From Candidatus Phosphoribacter baldrii (GTDB lineage: Bacteria > Actinomycetota > Actinomycetes > Actinomycetales > Dermatophilaceae), in assembly GCA_016704565.1 (NCBI GenBank), contig JADIZV010000002.1, forward strand, positions 124,001 to 188,000: a stretch of 64,000 nt of DNA. The letters run 5' to 3'. The position numbers were made by a program, and so were the translations under genes. The notes beneath the pieces were generated by a model that searched no databases, was not told the origin of the DNA, and saw nothing but the letters and a program-made list of their open reading frames with translations. This document shows, one piece after another, positions 1 through 8,448 of the stretch; the first letter of the stretch is position 1; each line of letters begins with the position of its first letter.

Positions 1-199
1 GAGTGGTTCCATCTGCCAGTCGGATCGCCACGGACGCAACAAACGCACACCGCGCACCCATCGCTCCGAAGTCAGATGAGATTGATCCTGCAGGGCTTGG
101 GGGCGCGCCAGCCGCGAGCGATACGGGGACGTTGCTGCCTATCGCAAAGGATGTGAGCACGAGCGCGACCGTCGCCAGCCTTGGCCATCTTCTCAGCAC
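1..199 (-). CDS. Exported protein, N-terminal fragment (runs off the left edge)
   Basis: Read on the minus strand from a GTG at 199, the frame stays open to base 1 (about 66 residues). It begins with a classic signal peptide: basic LRRWPRL, then the hydrophobic run ATVALVLTSFAIG, then a small-residue region around SLAAGA that could be a cleavage site. A GGGAGG ribosome binding site lies 5 nt before the GTG, which supports both the frame and the start. The mature part is too short to classify, so the function is unknown. It lies downstream of mdh on the same strand, separated from it by a strong hairpin. The longer plus-strand frame over the same bases is judged to be a shadow. Confidence 0.6.
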   Translation of the reverse strand, partial: MLRRWPRLATVALVLTSFAIGSNVPVSLAAGAPPSPAGSISSDFGAMGARCAFVASVAIRLADGTT

Positions 200-443
200 G
201 AAGGCCTCCCTGCGTGTTCTTGCATTGTCTGTTCAGGTGGCGCGAGACCGGGGTCTACTTCTTGCCCTTCTCGTCCGCCAAGGAGGCGCACGACCCGTGT
301 CTCGCCTTACCGGCAAGTTGGCCACGCACATTCTTTCATGGACACACCCTCTGGCAACCCCGAGTTCGTGACTCGCCGGGGCGACTCACTCTGGGCTCGG
401 GGAGATCTCCAGGATCTCCACGGCTCTGCGCGAGGTGTACGCG

Positions 444-476
444 AGAGGGGGTATGCCGCGCGGCATACCCCCCTCT
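444..476. terminator. Inverted octamer pair forming the mdh terminator hairpin
   Basis: GTATGCCG (451-458) and CGGCATAC (461-468) are two bases apart, and the flanking AGAGGGG / CCCCCTCT extend the stem to about 15 bp. It starts 40 nt after the mdh stop. No T-run follows. It is the only notable element in the 316-base gap 200-515; I see no further gene there. Confidence 0.65.
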
Positions 477-515
477 GCGATCTCGCCTGGCTGGGAGGCG
501 AGCCGAGAACCTGGC

Positions 516-1496
516 TCAGATGAGGCCGAGGGCCTTGACCTGGTCGCGCTCGGACTCCAGGCGAGCCACGGACGCCTTGATCCGCTCCATGGAGAAGTCG
601 GACAGCTCGATGCCCTGGACGATCTCGTAGCCGCCGTCCTTGCACACGCACGGGAACGACGAGACGACGCCCTCGGTGAGGCCATAGGAACCGTCCGACG
701 GCACCGACATCGACACCCAGTCGCTCGTGCCGAGGGCCCAGTCGCGCATGTGGTCGATCGTCGCGTTGGCGGCCGAGGCGGCGGAGGACAGGCCCCGCGC
801 CTTGATAATCGCGCCGCCGCGAGTGGCCACGGTCGGGATGAACGTGTCGGTGATCCAGGCCTCGTCGACCAGGTCGGCTGCGGTCTTGCCGTCAACCTTG
901 GTGTTGTAGAGGTCGGGGTACATCGAGTCGTCGTGGTTGCCCCAGATCGCCAGGTTGGTGATCGAGTCGACGGGGACGCCAAGCTTCTGAGCGAGCTGGG
1001 TCTTGGCGCGGTTGTGGTCCAGGCGGGTGAGGGCGTTGAAGCGCTCGCGCGGGATGTCGGGGGCGTTCGCCATCGCGATGAGGGCGTTGGTGTTGGCCGG
1101 GTTTCCGGTGACGAGGATCTTGACGTCGTCGGCTGCGACCTTGTTGAGCGCCGCGCCCTGGCCGGTGAAGATCTTGCCGTTGGCGGCCAGCAGATCGGCC
1201 CGGTCCATGCCCTCCTTGCGCGGCATGGCGCCGACGAGCATGGCCAAATTGGTGCCTTCGAAGACCTTCTCGGCGTCGTCGCCGATCTCGACGCCGGCCA
1301 AGGTCGGGAACGCGCAGTCGTCGAGCTCCATGACGACGCCTTCGAGCGCCTTGAGGGCGGGCGTGATCTCAAGCAACCGCAGTTGGACGGGGGTGTCCGG
1401 GCCGAGCAGCGCACCACTGGCGATGCGGAACAGCAGGCTGTAGCCGATCTGACCGGCGGCGCCGGTGACGGCCACCTTGACGGGGGCGGTGCTCAC
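516..1496 (-). CDS. mdh: Malate dehydrogenase
   Basis: Oxidises malate to oxaloacetate with NAD in the TCA cycle, cytoplasmic. At 326 aa it has the usual length. The Rossmann motif GAAGQIG is at residues 13-18, the substrate-binding MPRKEGMDRAD loop at 91-101, the LDHNR motif with Asp160, and the catalytic His188 within IWGNHDD. The GTG at 1496 is preferred over the upstream in-frame codon at 1559 because GAGGGAGA sits just before it and the protein then begins directly at the nucleotide-binding strand (STAPVKVAVTG). It appears monocistronic and ends in the octamer hairpin at 444-476. Confidence 0.96.
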   Translation of the reverse strand: MSTAPVKVAVTGAAGQIGYSLLFRIASGALLGPDTPVQLRLLEITPALKALEGVVMELDDCAFPTLAGVEIGDDAEKVFEGTNLAMLVGAMPRKEGMDRADLLAANGKIFTGQGAALNKVAADDVKILVTGNPANTNALIAMANAPDIPRERFNALTRLDHNRAKTQLAQKLGVPVDSITNLAIWGNHDDSMYPDLYNTKVDGKTAADLVDEAWITDTFIPTVATRGGAIIKARGLSSAASAANATIDHMRDWALGTSDWVSMSVPSDGSYGLTEGVVSSFPCVCKDGGYEIVQGIELSDFSMERIKASVARLESERDQVKALGLI

Positions 1497-1657
1497 GGGA
1501 TCTCCCTCTCGCGACGGGTGGTTGGGGGTCGGTCCGACGCTACCAGCAGCCGTCGCCACCGCTCCCAGCCGAGTCCCACGCTTCGGGTATGCCGTCGATC
1601 ACGGACCGGGGGATGGCGGTCGGGACCGCCCATCATCACCTTCGTCGAACATCTCCT

Positions 1658-1699
1658 GGAAGGGCTCCAGGAAGGGCTCCAGGAAGGGCTCCAGGAAGG
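1658..1699. repeat. 12-nt tandem repeat, about 3.5 copies
   Basis: GGAAGGGCTCCA repeats at 1658, 1670 and 1682, with a partial fourth copy at 1694. It lies in the 427-base gap between mdh and the lipoprotein gene (1497-1923). I see no convincing gene in this gap. The gap also holds a short inverted repeat (CTGCCAG 1714-1720 / CTGGCAG 1728-1734), two copies of the octamer (1588, 1782) and a DnaA-box-like site. Confidence 0.75.
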
Positions 1700-1844
1700 C
1701 CCAGGGGAGACCGCTGCCAGTCCGGTCCTGGCAGTCGATCCTCCCGCGGCACCTGGAGGGGCTGCGACCAGCCTCGATGCGCGGCATACCTGGCCTCCCG
1801 CTGTTTGGGTGCCACGTGTGTGGGTGGGTCTCGCGCTCTGGACG

Positions 1845-1853
1845 TGTGGATAA
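1845..1853 (-). other. Perfect DnaA-box-like nonamer
   Basis: TGTGGATAA is the exact complement of the DnaA-box consensus TTATCCACA. It stands alone about 70 bp upstream of the lipoprotein start. It may equally be part of that gene's promoter (GATAAC as a -10). No origin features surround it. Confidence 0.3.
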
Positions 1854-1923
1854 CTCTCGTGGGTGGTTGGGGTGATATGTGAGACTTGCCGGGTCGGTGA
1901 GTTCGACTCGGGAGGCACCTGCC

Positions 1924-2559
1924 GTGGTTGCAAGGACGTGGCGGTATGCCGCCGGGCTGGCGTTGCTGGGTGCGTTGGCTGGGGGGTTGGTCGGGTGCAC
2001 GAGCGGCCCGGCCGGGTCGGGGTCGACGGGCAGTTCCACGGTGAGTGGTTCGGCCGCTTCGACGACGACGGGGTCCTCGTCTACCTCGTCGGTGACCTCC
2101 AGTGCGACGTCGACATCGGGGGCGACGTTGGCGTATCCGGCGGACGTGCCGGCCGAGGCGCGGGTGAACTCCCCGGCGGGGGCGATGGCGTTCGCGAGGC
2201 ACTTCTTCGCGCAGGTGAACAAGGCCTACACCACCCCACAGGCTGGCCTCATCGCCCCGTTGTCAACCCCGAACTGCAAGTCATGTGCGGGATATGAAGA
2301 GCGTGCGCGGGGTCTTGAAGCCAGTAAGGAACGGTACGACCGCCTTCCTTTGGCCATTCTGGAAGTCTCTCCCGCACCTGATCGGGTTGATGGCCTGACG
2401 CTGATTGACGTGGTCTTCCGTCAGACCGACGCACGCCTGATCGATTCCGCCGGTCACGAACTCAGTAGGTTCACGACCAAGTCCGGGATCTTCGTCCTGC
2501 ACGTGCGTTGGAGCTCAGGGTTATGGGTTGCCAACGAGATCCAGGTGCGACAACCGTGA
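1924..2559 (+). CDS. DUF6318-type lipoprotein
   Basis: A 211-aa lipoprotein: a short basic N-terminus, a hydrophobic stretch, and the lipobox LVGC near residue 25, so it should be diacylated and anchored outside the membrane. A Ser/Thr/Gly-rich linker follows, then a compact domain beginning around YPADVPAEAR that I associate with DUF6318; two cysteines occur in NCKSC. The GTG at 1924 is chosen because GGGAGG lies 8 nt before it; a GTG at 1879 is also in frame. Its stop overlaps the start of the next gene by 4 nt, so the two are translationally coupled. Function unknown. Confidence 0.75.
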   Translation: MVARTWRYAAGLALLGALAGGLVGCTSGPAGSGSTGSSTVSGSAASTTTGSSSTSSVTSSATSTSGATLAYPADVPAEARVNSPAGAMAFARHFFAQVNKAYTTPQAGLIAPLSTPNCKSCAGYEERARGLEASKERYDRLPLAILEVSPAPDRVDGLTLIDVVFRQTDARLIDSAGHELSRFTTKSGIFVLHVRWSSGLWVANEIQVRQP

Positions 2560-3455
2560 GGGCGCGGATGGTCGCCATCCTCGCGCTGGTGTTGGCCCTT
2601 TGTGTTGCGCCTCTGACGTACGCCGATGACGAGGGGAAGCCCGGCGTGCCCGGCGACATGATCACACCGGTCACGACGGGCGGCGGTGTTGCGACGGGAG
2701 GAGTCTCAGAACAGCAAGTGGGGAATTTGGGGCAGGGCAAGGATTTGCGGGGGAATGCGTTTGGGGTGCCGATGGTGTTTTCGGTGCGGATCGCGTGTCA
2801 GGCTGCCGATCCGGGAGATCCGGATCCGAGTGCGTGTCAGAAGGCCGCGTTGGGGTGTCTGACCAACGGTGTGCAGGTGGGGATCGGGTTGTTGTACGAG
2901 ATCTATGCCCGTCCGGCTGGGTCGAGCGGGGCGTGGCAGTACGTGGGGTCCACGTGTTTCGCTGACCAGGTCCCGGGAGCCAGCCCGACCTTGTCCATGG
3001 GCCGGATCATCGACGCGTTCCACCTCACCCCGTGGGCGACCGCGACTGTCCTCACTCAACCCGAAGGCAACACGACGTTGGTGAACCTGCCGGTGTACGC
3101 GCGGATCTCGTGGTCCGTCCAGGGACACCAACCTGGTGAGATCGACACCCTCGATCCGGCGAGCATGTTCGGGTTGACGGTGCAGATCAGACCGAAAGTC
3201 GACCATTACACCTACGTTTGGGGCGATGGCACCACGACCGGCCCCAGCCGCAGCGATGGCGGAGTCTGGCCCACCGGCGACATCACCCACAGCTACCCGA
3301 GCCCCGGCACCTACCAGGCCAGGGTCGACACCACCTTCACCGGTGACTTCCGGATCAACGGTGGCCCATGGACCCAGATCCCCGACACGGTCACCATCAC
3401 CGGACCCACCACCACCATCACCGTCCACGCCGCCAAAGCCGTCCTGGTCGGCTAA
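2556..3455 (+). CDS. Secreted protein with a PKD-like domain
   Basis: A 299-aa exported protein starting at a GTG inside the GTGA overlap with the lipoprotein stop. Residues 1-24 are a signal peptide (VAILALVLALCVAPL then TYA|DD). Four cysteines lie in the first half of the mature protein and may form disulfides. Near the C-terminus, YTYVWGDGTTT and THSYPSPGTY are the hallmark strands of a PKD fold, usually an extracellular adhesion or spacer module. It is co-transcribed with the DUF6318 lipoprotein, suggesting both act at the cell surface. The specific function is not recognised. Confidence 0.7.
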   Translation: MRARMVAILALVLALCVAPLTYADDEGKPGVPGDMITPVTTGGGVATGGVSEQQVGNLGQGKDLRGNAFGVPMVFSVRIACQAADPGDPDPSACQKAALGCLTNGVQVGIGLLYEIYARPAGSSGAWQYVGSTCFADQVPGASPTLSMGRIIDAFHLTPWATATVLTQPEGNTTLVNLPVYARISWSVQGHQPGEIDTLDPASMFGLTVQIRPKVDHYTYVWGDGTTTGPSRSDGGVWPTGDITHSYPSPGTYQARVDTTFTGDFRINGGPWTQIPDTVTITGPTTTITVHAAKAVLVG

Positions 3456-3574
3456 CCCGTTCCGACCCAACACCCGCAACCCCAGGGCCGGTGGCAGTTA
3501 CACCGGTTTCCTGGCACAAACATCCGCCACGAAACCGCAACAACTGCCACCACACGGGGGCGTGCCCGATGGGC

Positions 3575-3644
3575 AGGCTGAGCAGTCCGGGCGCGTCGGC
3601 GACCTGCGCAGGCTGAGCAGTCCGGGCGCGTCGGCGACCTGCGC
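3575..3644. repeat. 35-nt perfect tandem duplication
   Basis: The 35-base unit starting AGGCTGAGCAGTCCGG occurs twice head to tail (3575-3609 and 3610-3644). It lies between the convergent PKD-protein and helicase genes (3456-3703), where no gene is visible. Confidence 0.85.
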
Positions 3645-3703
3645 TGGCGTGGGTGACATTCTTGTCCCGAACCGGTTGTCGGTCTACGGAATGGGGTCGG
3701 CGC

Positions 3704-5608
3704 TTACGACGAGGTGGAGATGGCCAATTCCCCTGAGCCAGCCGAACCAGGCTGGACAGTCGGGGCAGGCTTAGCGTCGCCGGGGTTCGAACCACGTCGA
3801 CGCCGCCGACGGGGACGGCGGGCAGCGGTGCCTTCGCCGGAGTCAGTGTGCCCGCCCTGTCCTGGCCCTGCGTCCGACCGGCCGGAGTCCGAGCCGACGT
3901 CCGACCTCGACCCCGATGCCGTGGCGCTCGAGTCGTCGCCGACGTCGCGGGCGCCACGGGAACCGCTGCGCTCGCGTGCACCTGAGGCGTCCGCGCCTTC
4001 GCCGCCTCTGGTGCGACGGCGACTGCGCTGCCGACGCGGCTGATCCGATCCAGCCCCCGTCCCTGACCCAGAGCCGTCACCAGCACCGGCGTCACCACCA
4101 GCAGCGCCCGAGTTCGTCGCGGAGGTGCCGCGAGCGGCATACCCCTCGTCGCGACGCGCGCCCTCGCGACGGCGACCGTCACGCTCGCCATCCCGACCGC
4201 GCCCGTCCCGGCCACCCGAGCGGTCACCCGAACGACCGCCACCCGACCGGCCGCCAGCACCACTGCCGGCCCCGCCGCCAGCTCCGCGGCGCCCGCCGGA
4301 CCGGCCGGTCTCGCCGAGGTCCTCAAGCTCCTCGGCATCCAGGCCGGCGCGAGTGCGCTTGGCGCTAGGCAGATACCCCGAGACGTCAGTGGGGATGTCG
4401 AGCTCGGCATACAAGTGCTCGGAGGAGGAGTAGGTCTCGACCGGCTCCGGGATCCCGAGGTCAAGCTGCCGGTCGATCATCGACCACCTCGGCATGTCCT
4501 CCCAGTCCACCAAGGTGATCGCGATCCCCGTGTTGCCAGCCCGCCCGGTCCGCCCGATCCGGTGGACGTAGGTCTTCTCGTCCTCGGGGCACTGGTAGTT
4601 GACGACGTGGGTGATGTTCTCGACGTCGATGCCACGCGCGGCGACATCCGTGGCGACCAGGACATCGACGTTGCCATGGCGGAAGGCGCGCAGCGCCTGC
4701 TCGCGCGCACCCTGGCCGAGGTCGCCGTGGATGGCCGCAGCGGCGAACCCGCGCTCGACCAAGTCGTCAGTGACCCGAGCCGCAGCCCGCTTGGTCCGCG
4801 TGAAGATCAGCACCAGCCCGCGGTCGCGCGCTTGCAACACCCGCGACAGCAACTCGACCTTGTCCAACGAGTGCGCCCGATAAATGAACTGCTCGATCGC
4901 CTTGACGGTGTGGGCGTTCTCGGTCTCGTCACCCATTGCCCGGATGTGGGTCGGCTGGGTCATGTAGCGACGCGCCAGCGCGACGATCGCGCCAGGCATC
5001 GTCGCCGAGAACAGCATCGTCTGGCGCCCGGCCGGCGTGAGCGACATCAGCGTCTCGACGTCGGGCAGGAAGCCCAGGTCGAGCATCTCGTCGGCCTCAT
5101 CGAGCACGACGATCCGGGCCTGCGACAGGTCCAGATGGCCCTGCTTGGCCAAGTCGATGAGCCGCCCCGGCGTGCCGACGACGATCTCGACGCCGCGCTT
5201 GAGTGCCTCGACCTGCGGCTCGTAGGCCCGGCCGCCGTAGACCGTCAGCACCCGCACGCCACGCTGCTTGCCGGCCCGCTCAAGGTCACCGGACACCTGC
5301 ACGGCCAGCTCGCGGGTCGGGGCGACGGCCAACGCCTGAGGCTTGCCCGGCTTGACCAGGTCGCCCCACCCTTGGTCGCCAGGTGCGACGACGCGCTGGA
5401 TCATCGGCACGCCGAAGCCCAACGTTTTGCCCGTCCCCGTCTTGGCCTGGCCGATGATGTCGTGCCCGCCGAGGGCGACCGGCAGGGTCATCGACTGGAT
5501 GGGGAACGGGTGGACGATCCCGGCGTCGGCCAGGGCGGCGACGATGTCGGGGTGGACGCCGAAGTCGGCGAAAGTAGGTTCGGCCTCTTGAGGCACCAAA
5601 GGAGTCAC
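3704..5608 (-). CDS. DEAD/DEAH-box RNA helicase with disordered basic tail
   Basis: ATP-dependent RNA helicase of the RhlE/DeaD type, for RNA remodelling and ribosome assembly. The conserved core (about residues 10-380) shows the Q-motif region PFPIQ, Walker A AKTGTGKT, PTRELAVQ, VLDEADEMLD, SAT, and motif VI HRIGRTGR. The last ~230 residues are low-complexity Gly/Arg/Ser/Asp sequence ending in a basic RRPRRRRRRG patch, typical of RNA-binding tails in actinobacterial homologues. Start: the GTG at 5608 gives the family-typical N-terminus TPLVPQEAEPTF; an in-frame ATG at 5716 would add 36 unconserved residues. No ideal ribosome site is exposed, and the GGAAG upstream lies in a hairpin (5621-5692). 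Orthologous to the mycobacterial gene in the same neighbourhood. Confidence 0.9.
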   Translation of the reverse strand: MTPLVPQEAEPTFADFGVHPDIVAALADAGIVHPFPIQSMTLPVALGGHDIIGQAKTGTGKTLGFGVPMIQRVVAPGDQGWGDLVKPGKPQALAVAPTRELAVQVSGDLERAGKQRGVRVLTVYGGRAYEPQVEALKRGVEIVVGTPGRLIDLAKQGHLDLSQARIVVLDEADEMLDLGFLPDVETLMSLTPAGRQTMLFSATMPGAIVALARRYMTQPTHIRAMGDETENAHTVKAIEQFIYRAHSLDKVELLSRVLQARDRGLVLIFTRTKRAAARVTDDLVERGFAAAAIHGDLGQGAREQALRAFRHGNVDVLVATDVAARGIDVENITHVVNYQCPEDEKTYVHRIGRTGRAGNTGIAITLVDWEDMPRWSMIDRQLDLGIPEPVETYSSSEHLYAELDIPTDVSGYLPSAKRTRAGLDAEELEDLGETGRSGGRRGAGGGAGSGAGGRSGGGRSGDRSGGRDGRGRDGERDGRRREGARRDEGYAARGTSATNSGAAGGDAGAGDGSGSGTGAGSDQPRRQRSRRRTRGGEGADASGARERSGSRGARDVGDDSSATASGSRSDVGSDSGRSDAGPGQGGHTDSGEGTAARRPRRRRRRGSNPGDAKPAPTVQPGSAGSGELAISTSS

Positions 5609-5620
5609 GCGAAAGGGTCG

Positions 5621-5692
5621 CTTCCGATCGGGCCGAGATCGCGGGGGCGCAGCGTGCGCGCGGCCGTCTCGGCGTGAGGGGCCGATCGGAAG
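5621..5692 (-). promoter_or_regulatory. Structured leader that may mask the helicase ribosome binding site
   Basis: In the minus-strand transcript, 5682-5692 pairs perfectly with 5621-5631 (11 bp), continued by a 7-bp inner stem (5667-5673 with 5632-5638) and a GC-rich apical loop. The CGGAAG that could serve as ribosome binding site lies in the 3' arm, 12 nt before the GTG. A -10-like TAGACT at 5762-5767 (minus) would give a leader of about 150 nt, long for this genome. Folding is inferred from pairing only. Confidence 0.45.
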
Positions 5693-5799
5693 TCTTCGTG
5701 GAGATCGCCGAGCCACTCGGCGGAGGTCGATTCGGGCCGATCGGGCACCGTGGTCGCGCCCAGTCTAGCCCGTGCCCGCTGTTTCCCCGGTATGCCGCG

Positions 5800-7035
5800 T
5801 CACCGCACCGTGATGGCCGCGCCTTCGGCGACCGCGGGCGTGCCGTCGGGAAGCACCAGGGCCCAGACGAGCTTGTACTCCCCGGGCTGATCTGGGGTCG
5901 GGAGCTGCATGGCGAACCGCACGGGCACGCCGGCCGGGAGGTAGGGCTGTCCCTGACTGTTCCGGGACGGCACGCCCGAGCAGTTGAGCCCGAACCGCGC
6001 CGTGGTCGCCGACTGCTGCCCGATGGACATCGTCAGGTCCGGGCACGGGTCCAGGGCGAGGTCGGCAGCGGCGGTCAGCGTGACCTCGACGGTGAGGACG
6101 CCACTCGCGGCGACGGGTGGCGGCGCCGCGATGGCAATGGCGACCTTCGCGTATGCCGTGCTGACCGTCTCCGGGGTGTAGACGGCTGGAGCGAACGTCG
6201 TGATGACGAACGGCGAGCGCACGGTCACCTGCGGGTCCCCCTGACAGCTGGGCGAGTGACCGAAACCAGCCACGGTGATCGTTCCGCCCGACCCGGGCCA
6301 GGACACGCGAACCTGGCTCTGCTGGACCGCCGGAGCGCACCAGTTGCTCCACGACAGAGTGAATGTCGCAGGGGTATCGGCGGCGACGCGCACGGTCCTG
6401 GGATAGGAGCTCACTGGCGGGGAGTAGGGGTCGGTGACGGGTCGGTTCTCCGATGGGATCGTCACCACGGCTCCGTTGGCCAGGGACACGATCGTCGGGA
6501 ACGCCTCAAGTCGACACGCCGGCCGACCTGGCACCTCAACCAGTTGCACGAACAGGTAGGACGTCCCGGTCGCCCCCGTCAGCTCGCTCGTCGCGCGAAG
6601 GTCGGCGGCACGGCATACGGGAAGGCCTTGGGCGAGTGCGGGATCGGGTGACTCGGGGACGCCCGTCGTGGGGATGACCGGGAAGGTGGGCGGCAGCGGC
6701 GCCCAGGGAACGACCCCGCTGACGGTCGTCGAGGTGCTCGTCGGGGTCGCGCTCGTCGTCGCGCTGCTGGTCGCGGTCGGTCCGCCGCTGACACCGCGAT
6801 CCACTCCGTTCACGGCATCAGCTCCGGGACGGATGGCGAGCACGACCACGACGGCCAGCACGGCAGCAGCGGCACCCAAGGGCAGCCACCACCCTCCCGA
6901 GAACCGCCGCACCCCAGTGGCAGCTCGCTGCGGCGGAAGGTCGGCGGGCACCGCGGGAGGTGGGGGAAGTGCGTCACGCCAGCGGGCGGCATACCCCTGC
7001 AAACGGTCGTCGATCGGGTCGGGACGGTCAGTCAT
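5800..7035 (-). CDS. Membrane-anchored anti-sigma-like protein with extracytoplasmic domain
   Basis: A 411-aa protein beginning at ATG 7035, whose start overlaps the end of the ECF sigma-factor gene by 8 nt; that coupling suggests an anti-sigma or sigma-associated regulator. Residues ~1-45 are cytoplasmic and Pro/Arg-rich, a single membrane helix (LPLGAAAAVLAVVVVLAI) follows, then a Thr/Ser-rich linker and a ~300-residue outer part with several cysteines and beta-rich segments, DUF4232-like in character. I do not see a classical zinc anti-sigma motif (HxxxCxxC), so the anti-sigma role rests on gene order. In-frame sequence extends upstream but overlaps the sigma gene and is not used. Confidence 0.65.
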   Translation of the reverse strand: MTDRPDPIDDRLQGYAARWRDALPPPPAVPADLPPQRAATGVRRFSGGWWLPLGAAAAVLAVVVVLAIRPGADAVNGVDRGVSGGPTATSSATTSATPTSTSTTVSGVVPWAPLPPTFPVIPTTGVPESPDPALAQGLPVCRAADLRATSELTGATGTSYLFVQLVEVPGRPACRLEAFPTIVSLANGAVVTIPSENRPVTDPYSPPVSSYPRTVRVAADTPATFTLSWSNWCAPAVQQSQVRVSWPGSGGTITVAGFGHSPSCQGDPQVTVRSPFVITTFAPAVYTPETVSTAYAKVAIAIAAPPPVAASGVLTVEVTLTAAADLALDPCPDLTMSIGQQSATTARFGLNCSGVPSRNSQGQPYLPAGVPVRFAMQLPTPDQPGEYKLVWALVLPDGTPAVAEGAAITVR

Positions 7036-7550
7036 CGGAGTCTCCCAACAGCTCGCGCAGCCGCGCTCGGGCATGGTGCAAGGTGGCCTGGACGGTGCCG
7101 GGCGCGCAGCCCATCGTCTGCGCGACCGAAGCGACGTCCAGGCCGACGAAGTAGTAGAGGTCGACAGCCTGACGCTGGCGTTCGGACAGGCGGGCCACGG
7201 CGCGCTCCAGGTCGACATCAGGCTCCGGTAGGTCCGGTGCTGGCTGCGTCGTCGGCCAGCACTGCCGGGGGCTGGGGCGCTCGGGTACGGTGTCGGCGCG
7301 CCTGGTCGGCGACGATGGCGAGCAGCCACGGGGCCGCGGCTCCGCGCGACGGATCGTAGGTCGACCACCGTGACCAAGCGCGCACGAGCGCCTCCTGGAC
7401 GACGTCGTCCGCGACGTCGGCGGGCACGAGGCGGTGGGCATACCGCGACAGGGCCGACACGTGGGGGGTGACCCACGTCCCGAACGCCCCGGGGTCGGCG
7501 GCCGCGCTGGTATGCCGCCCCCCTGGGGCATGCCGTCCCAGTCCGGTCAT
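7028..7550 (-). pseudogene. ECF-family RNA polymerase sigma factor, frameshifted
   Basis: Two frames together make one ECF sigma factor. From ATG 7550 (preceded by GAGGGGG, 8 nt spacing) the first frame encodes sigma region 2 (SRYAHRLVPADVADDVVQEA, then VRAWSRW) and stops at 7218. The region-4 helix-turn-helix (LSERQRQAVDLYYFVGLDVA, ending GTVQATLHHARARLREL) lies in another frame and ends at 7028. The shift must fall between about 7218 and 7290, in the region 2-4 linker, where a CCCCC run occurs at about 7265-7270. It could be a sequencing indel, a real inactivation, or programmed frameshifting; the intact downstream partner favours an error or a recent event. Confidence 0.75.
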
Positions 7551-7662
7551 CGTCACACCCCCTCTACGCCAAGTGTGGCTCCTGGCGTTTAGTGCCGGCG
7601 AGAAGTCTCCTGCCGACGGGAGCGCGCGCCGCGCAGGTCGGCTGGTGCGCTGAGTGGTCTCG

Positions 7663-7691
7663 TTGGCTCGCGGGGAGTGCGCCACTACAGT
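7663..7691 (+). promoter_or_regulatory. Leaderless promoter of the ferritin-like gene
   Basis: TTGGCT (7663-7668) and TACAGT (7686-7691) are 17 bp apart, a good -35/-10 pair. The ATG begins 7 nt after the -10, so transcription should start at or beside the start codon; no ribosome binding site is present. Confidence 0.6.
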
Positions 7692-7698
7692 CGGGCCC

Positions 7699-8367
7699 AT
7701 GACCGACCAGAGCGGGGCGTCCGTGAGCGAGGCCGTTGTCGACCTGCTGGGGGCCCTCAGCTATGCGCAGCTCAGCGGCTTCGAGGCACTGGCCGCCGAC
7801 GCGCAGATGACCCCGCACCTGCGCGCCAAGATGGCGTTCGCGCGCATGGGGGTGGAGATGTTCCATCGCTGCGAACAGGTCGGCGTGCGTCTGGGTGAGC
7901 TCGGGATGAGCCAGGAGCAGGCGATGACGCCGTTCGTCGCCGCGGTCGATGCCTTCCACGAGCGCAGCAAGCCCAGCGACTGGCTCGAAGGCATCGTCAA
8001 GGCATACGTCGGGGACGGGATCGTCCGCGACTTCTACACCGAGATGGCCGCACATCTGGACCCCGAGAACCGAGCGTTCATGACCCGCATGTTGACCAAC
8101 GCGGGAGGCGCCGACGCGATCGTCGACGAGGTGCGCCTGGCCATGCAGGGCGATCCGCGCCTGGGTGGTCGGCTCGCCCTATGGGCACGGCGGATCATGG
8201 GCGAGGCGATCCATGCGACGCAAAGCGTTGCGGTCGAACGCGATTCGCTCACTGCGTTGCTGGTCGGCGGCGAGCCCGGGTCGGACCTCAACGAGGTCGG
8301 CCGGATGTTTGCCCGGATCACCCAGGCCCACACGGTCCGGATGGAGCTGCTCGGGCTGTCTGCCTGA
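7699..8367 (+). CDS. Ferritin-like fold protein (MiaE-like)
   Basis: A 222-aa, mostly alpha-helical protein of the actinobacterial ferritin-like family, distantly related to the tRNA hydroxylase MiaE. Glu/His residues spread over the helices (for example GFEALAAD, GVEMFHRCEQ, GEAIHATQ) could ligate a di-metal centre, though I cannot confirm the full set. The substrate is unknown. Start at ATG 7699 follows a leaderless promoter; upstream in-frame GTG/TTG codons lie inside that promoter. It is divergent from the sigma factor and near the DEAD helicase and DUF3107 genes, as in mycobacteria. A strong hairpin follows. Confidence 0.8.
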   Translation: MTDQSGASVSEAVVDLLGALSYAQLSGFEALAADAQMTPHLRAKMAFARMGVEMFHRCEQVGVRLGELGMSQEQAMTPFVAAVDAFHERSKPSDWLEGIVKAYVGDGIVRDFYTEMAAHLDPENRAFMTRMLTNAGGADAIVDEVRLAMQGDPRLGGRLALWARRIMGEAIHATQSVAVERDSLTALLVGGEPGSDLNEVGRMFARITQAHTVRMELLGLSA

Positions 8368-8396
8368 CTCAGCGCAGGCCGAGCGGCCTGATTGAA

Positions 8397-8438
8397 CGCA
8401 GTGCGGGGCCCGGCCGACCGGCCGGGCCCCGCACTGCG
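8397..8438. terminator. Bidirectional terminator, 19-bp stem
   Basis: Perfect inverted repeat 8397-8415 / 8420-8438 with loop GACC, between the convergent ferritin-like and GlsB/YeaQ genes. It is GC-rich and has no octamer and no T-run. Confidence 0.8.
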
Positions 8439-8448
8439 TGTTGCTCGC

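Noticed and set aside
3..371. 122-aa plus-strand frame at the left edge
   Set aside because: The minus strand over the same bases has a signal peptide and ribosome binding site; the plus frame has neither.
1497..1923. Plus- or minus-strand genes in the mdh-lipoprotein spacer
   Set aside because: All frames are driven by the 12-nt repeat and Arg/Pro-rich sequence; none has a credible start or domain.
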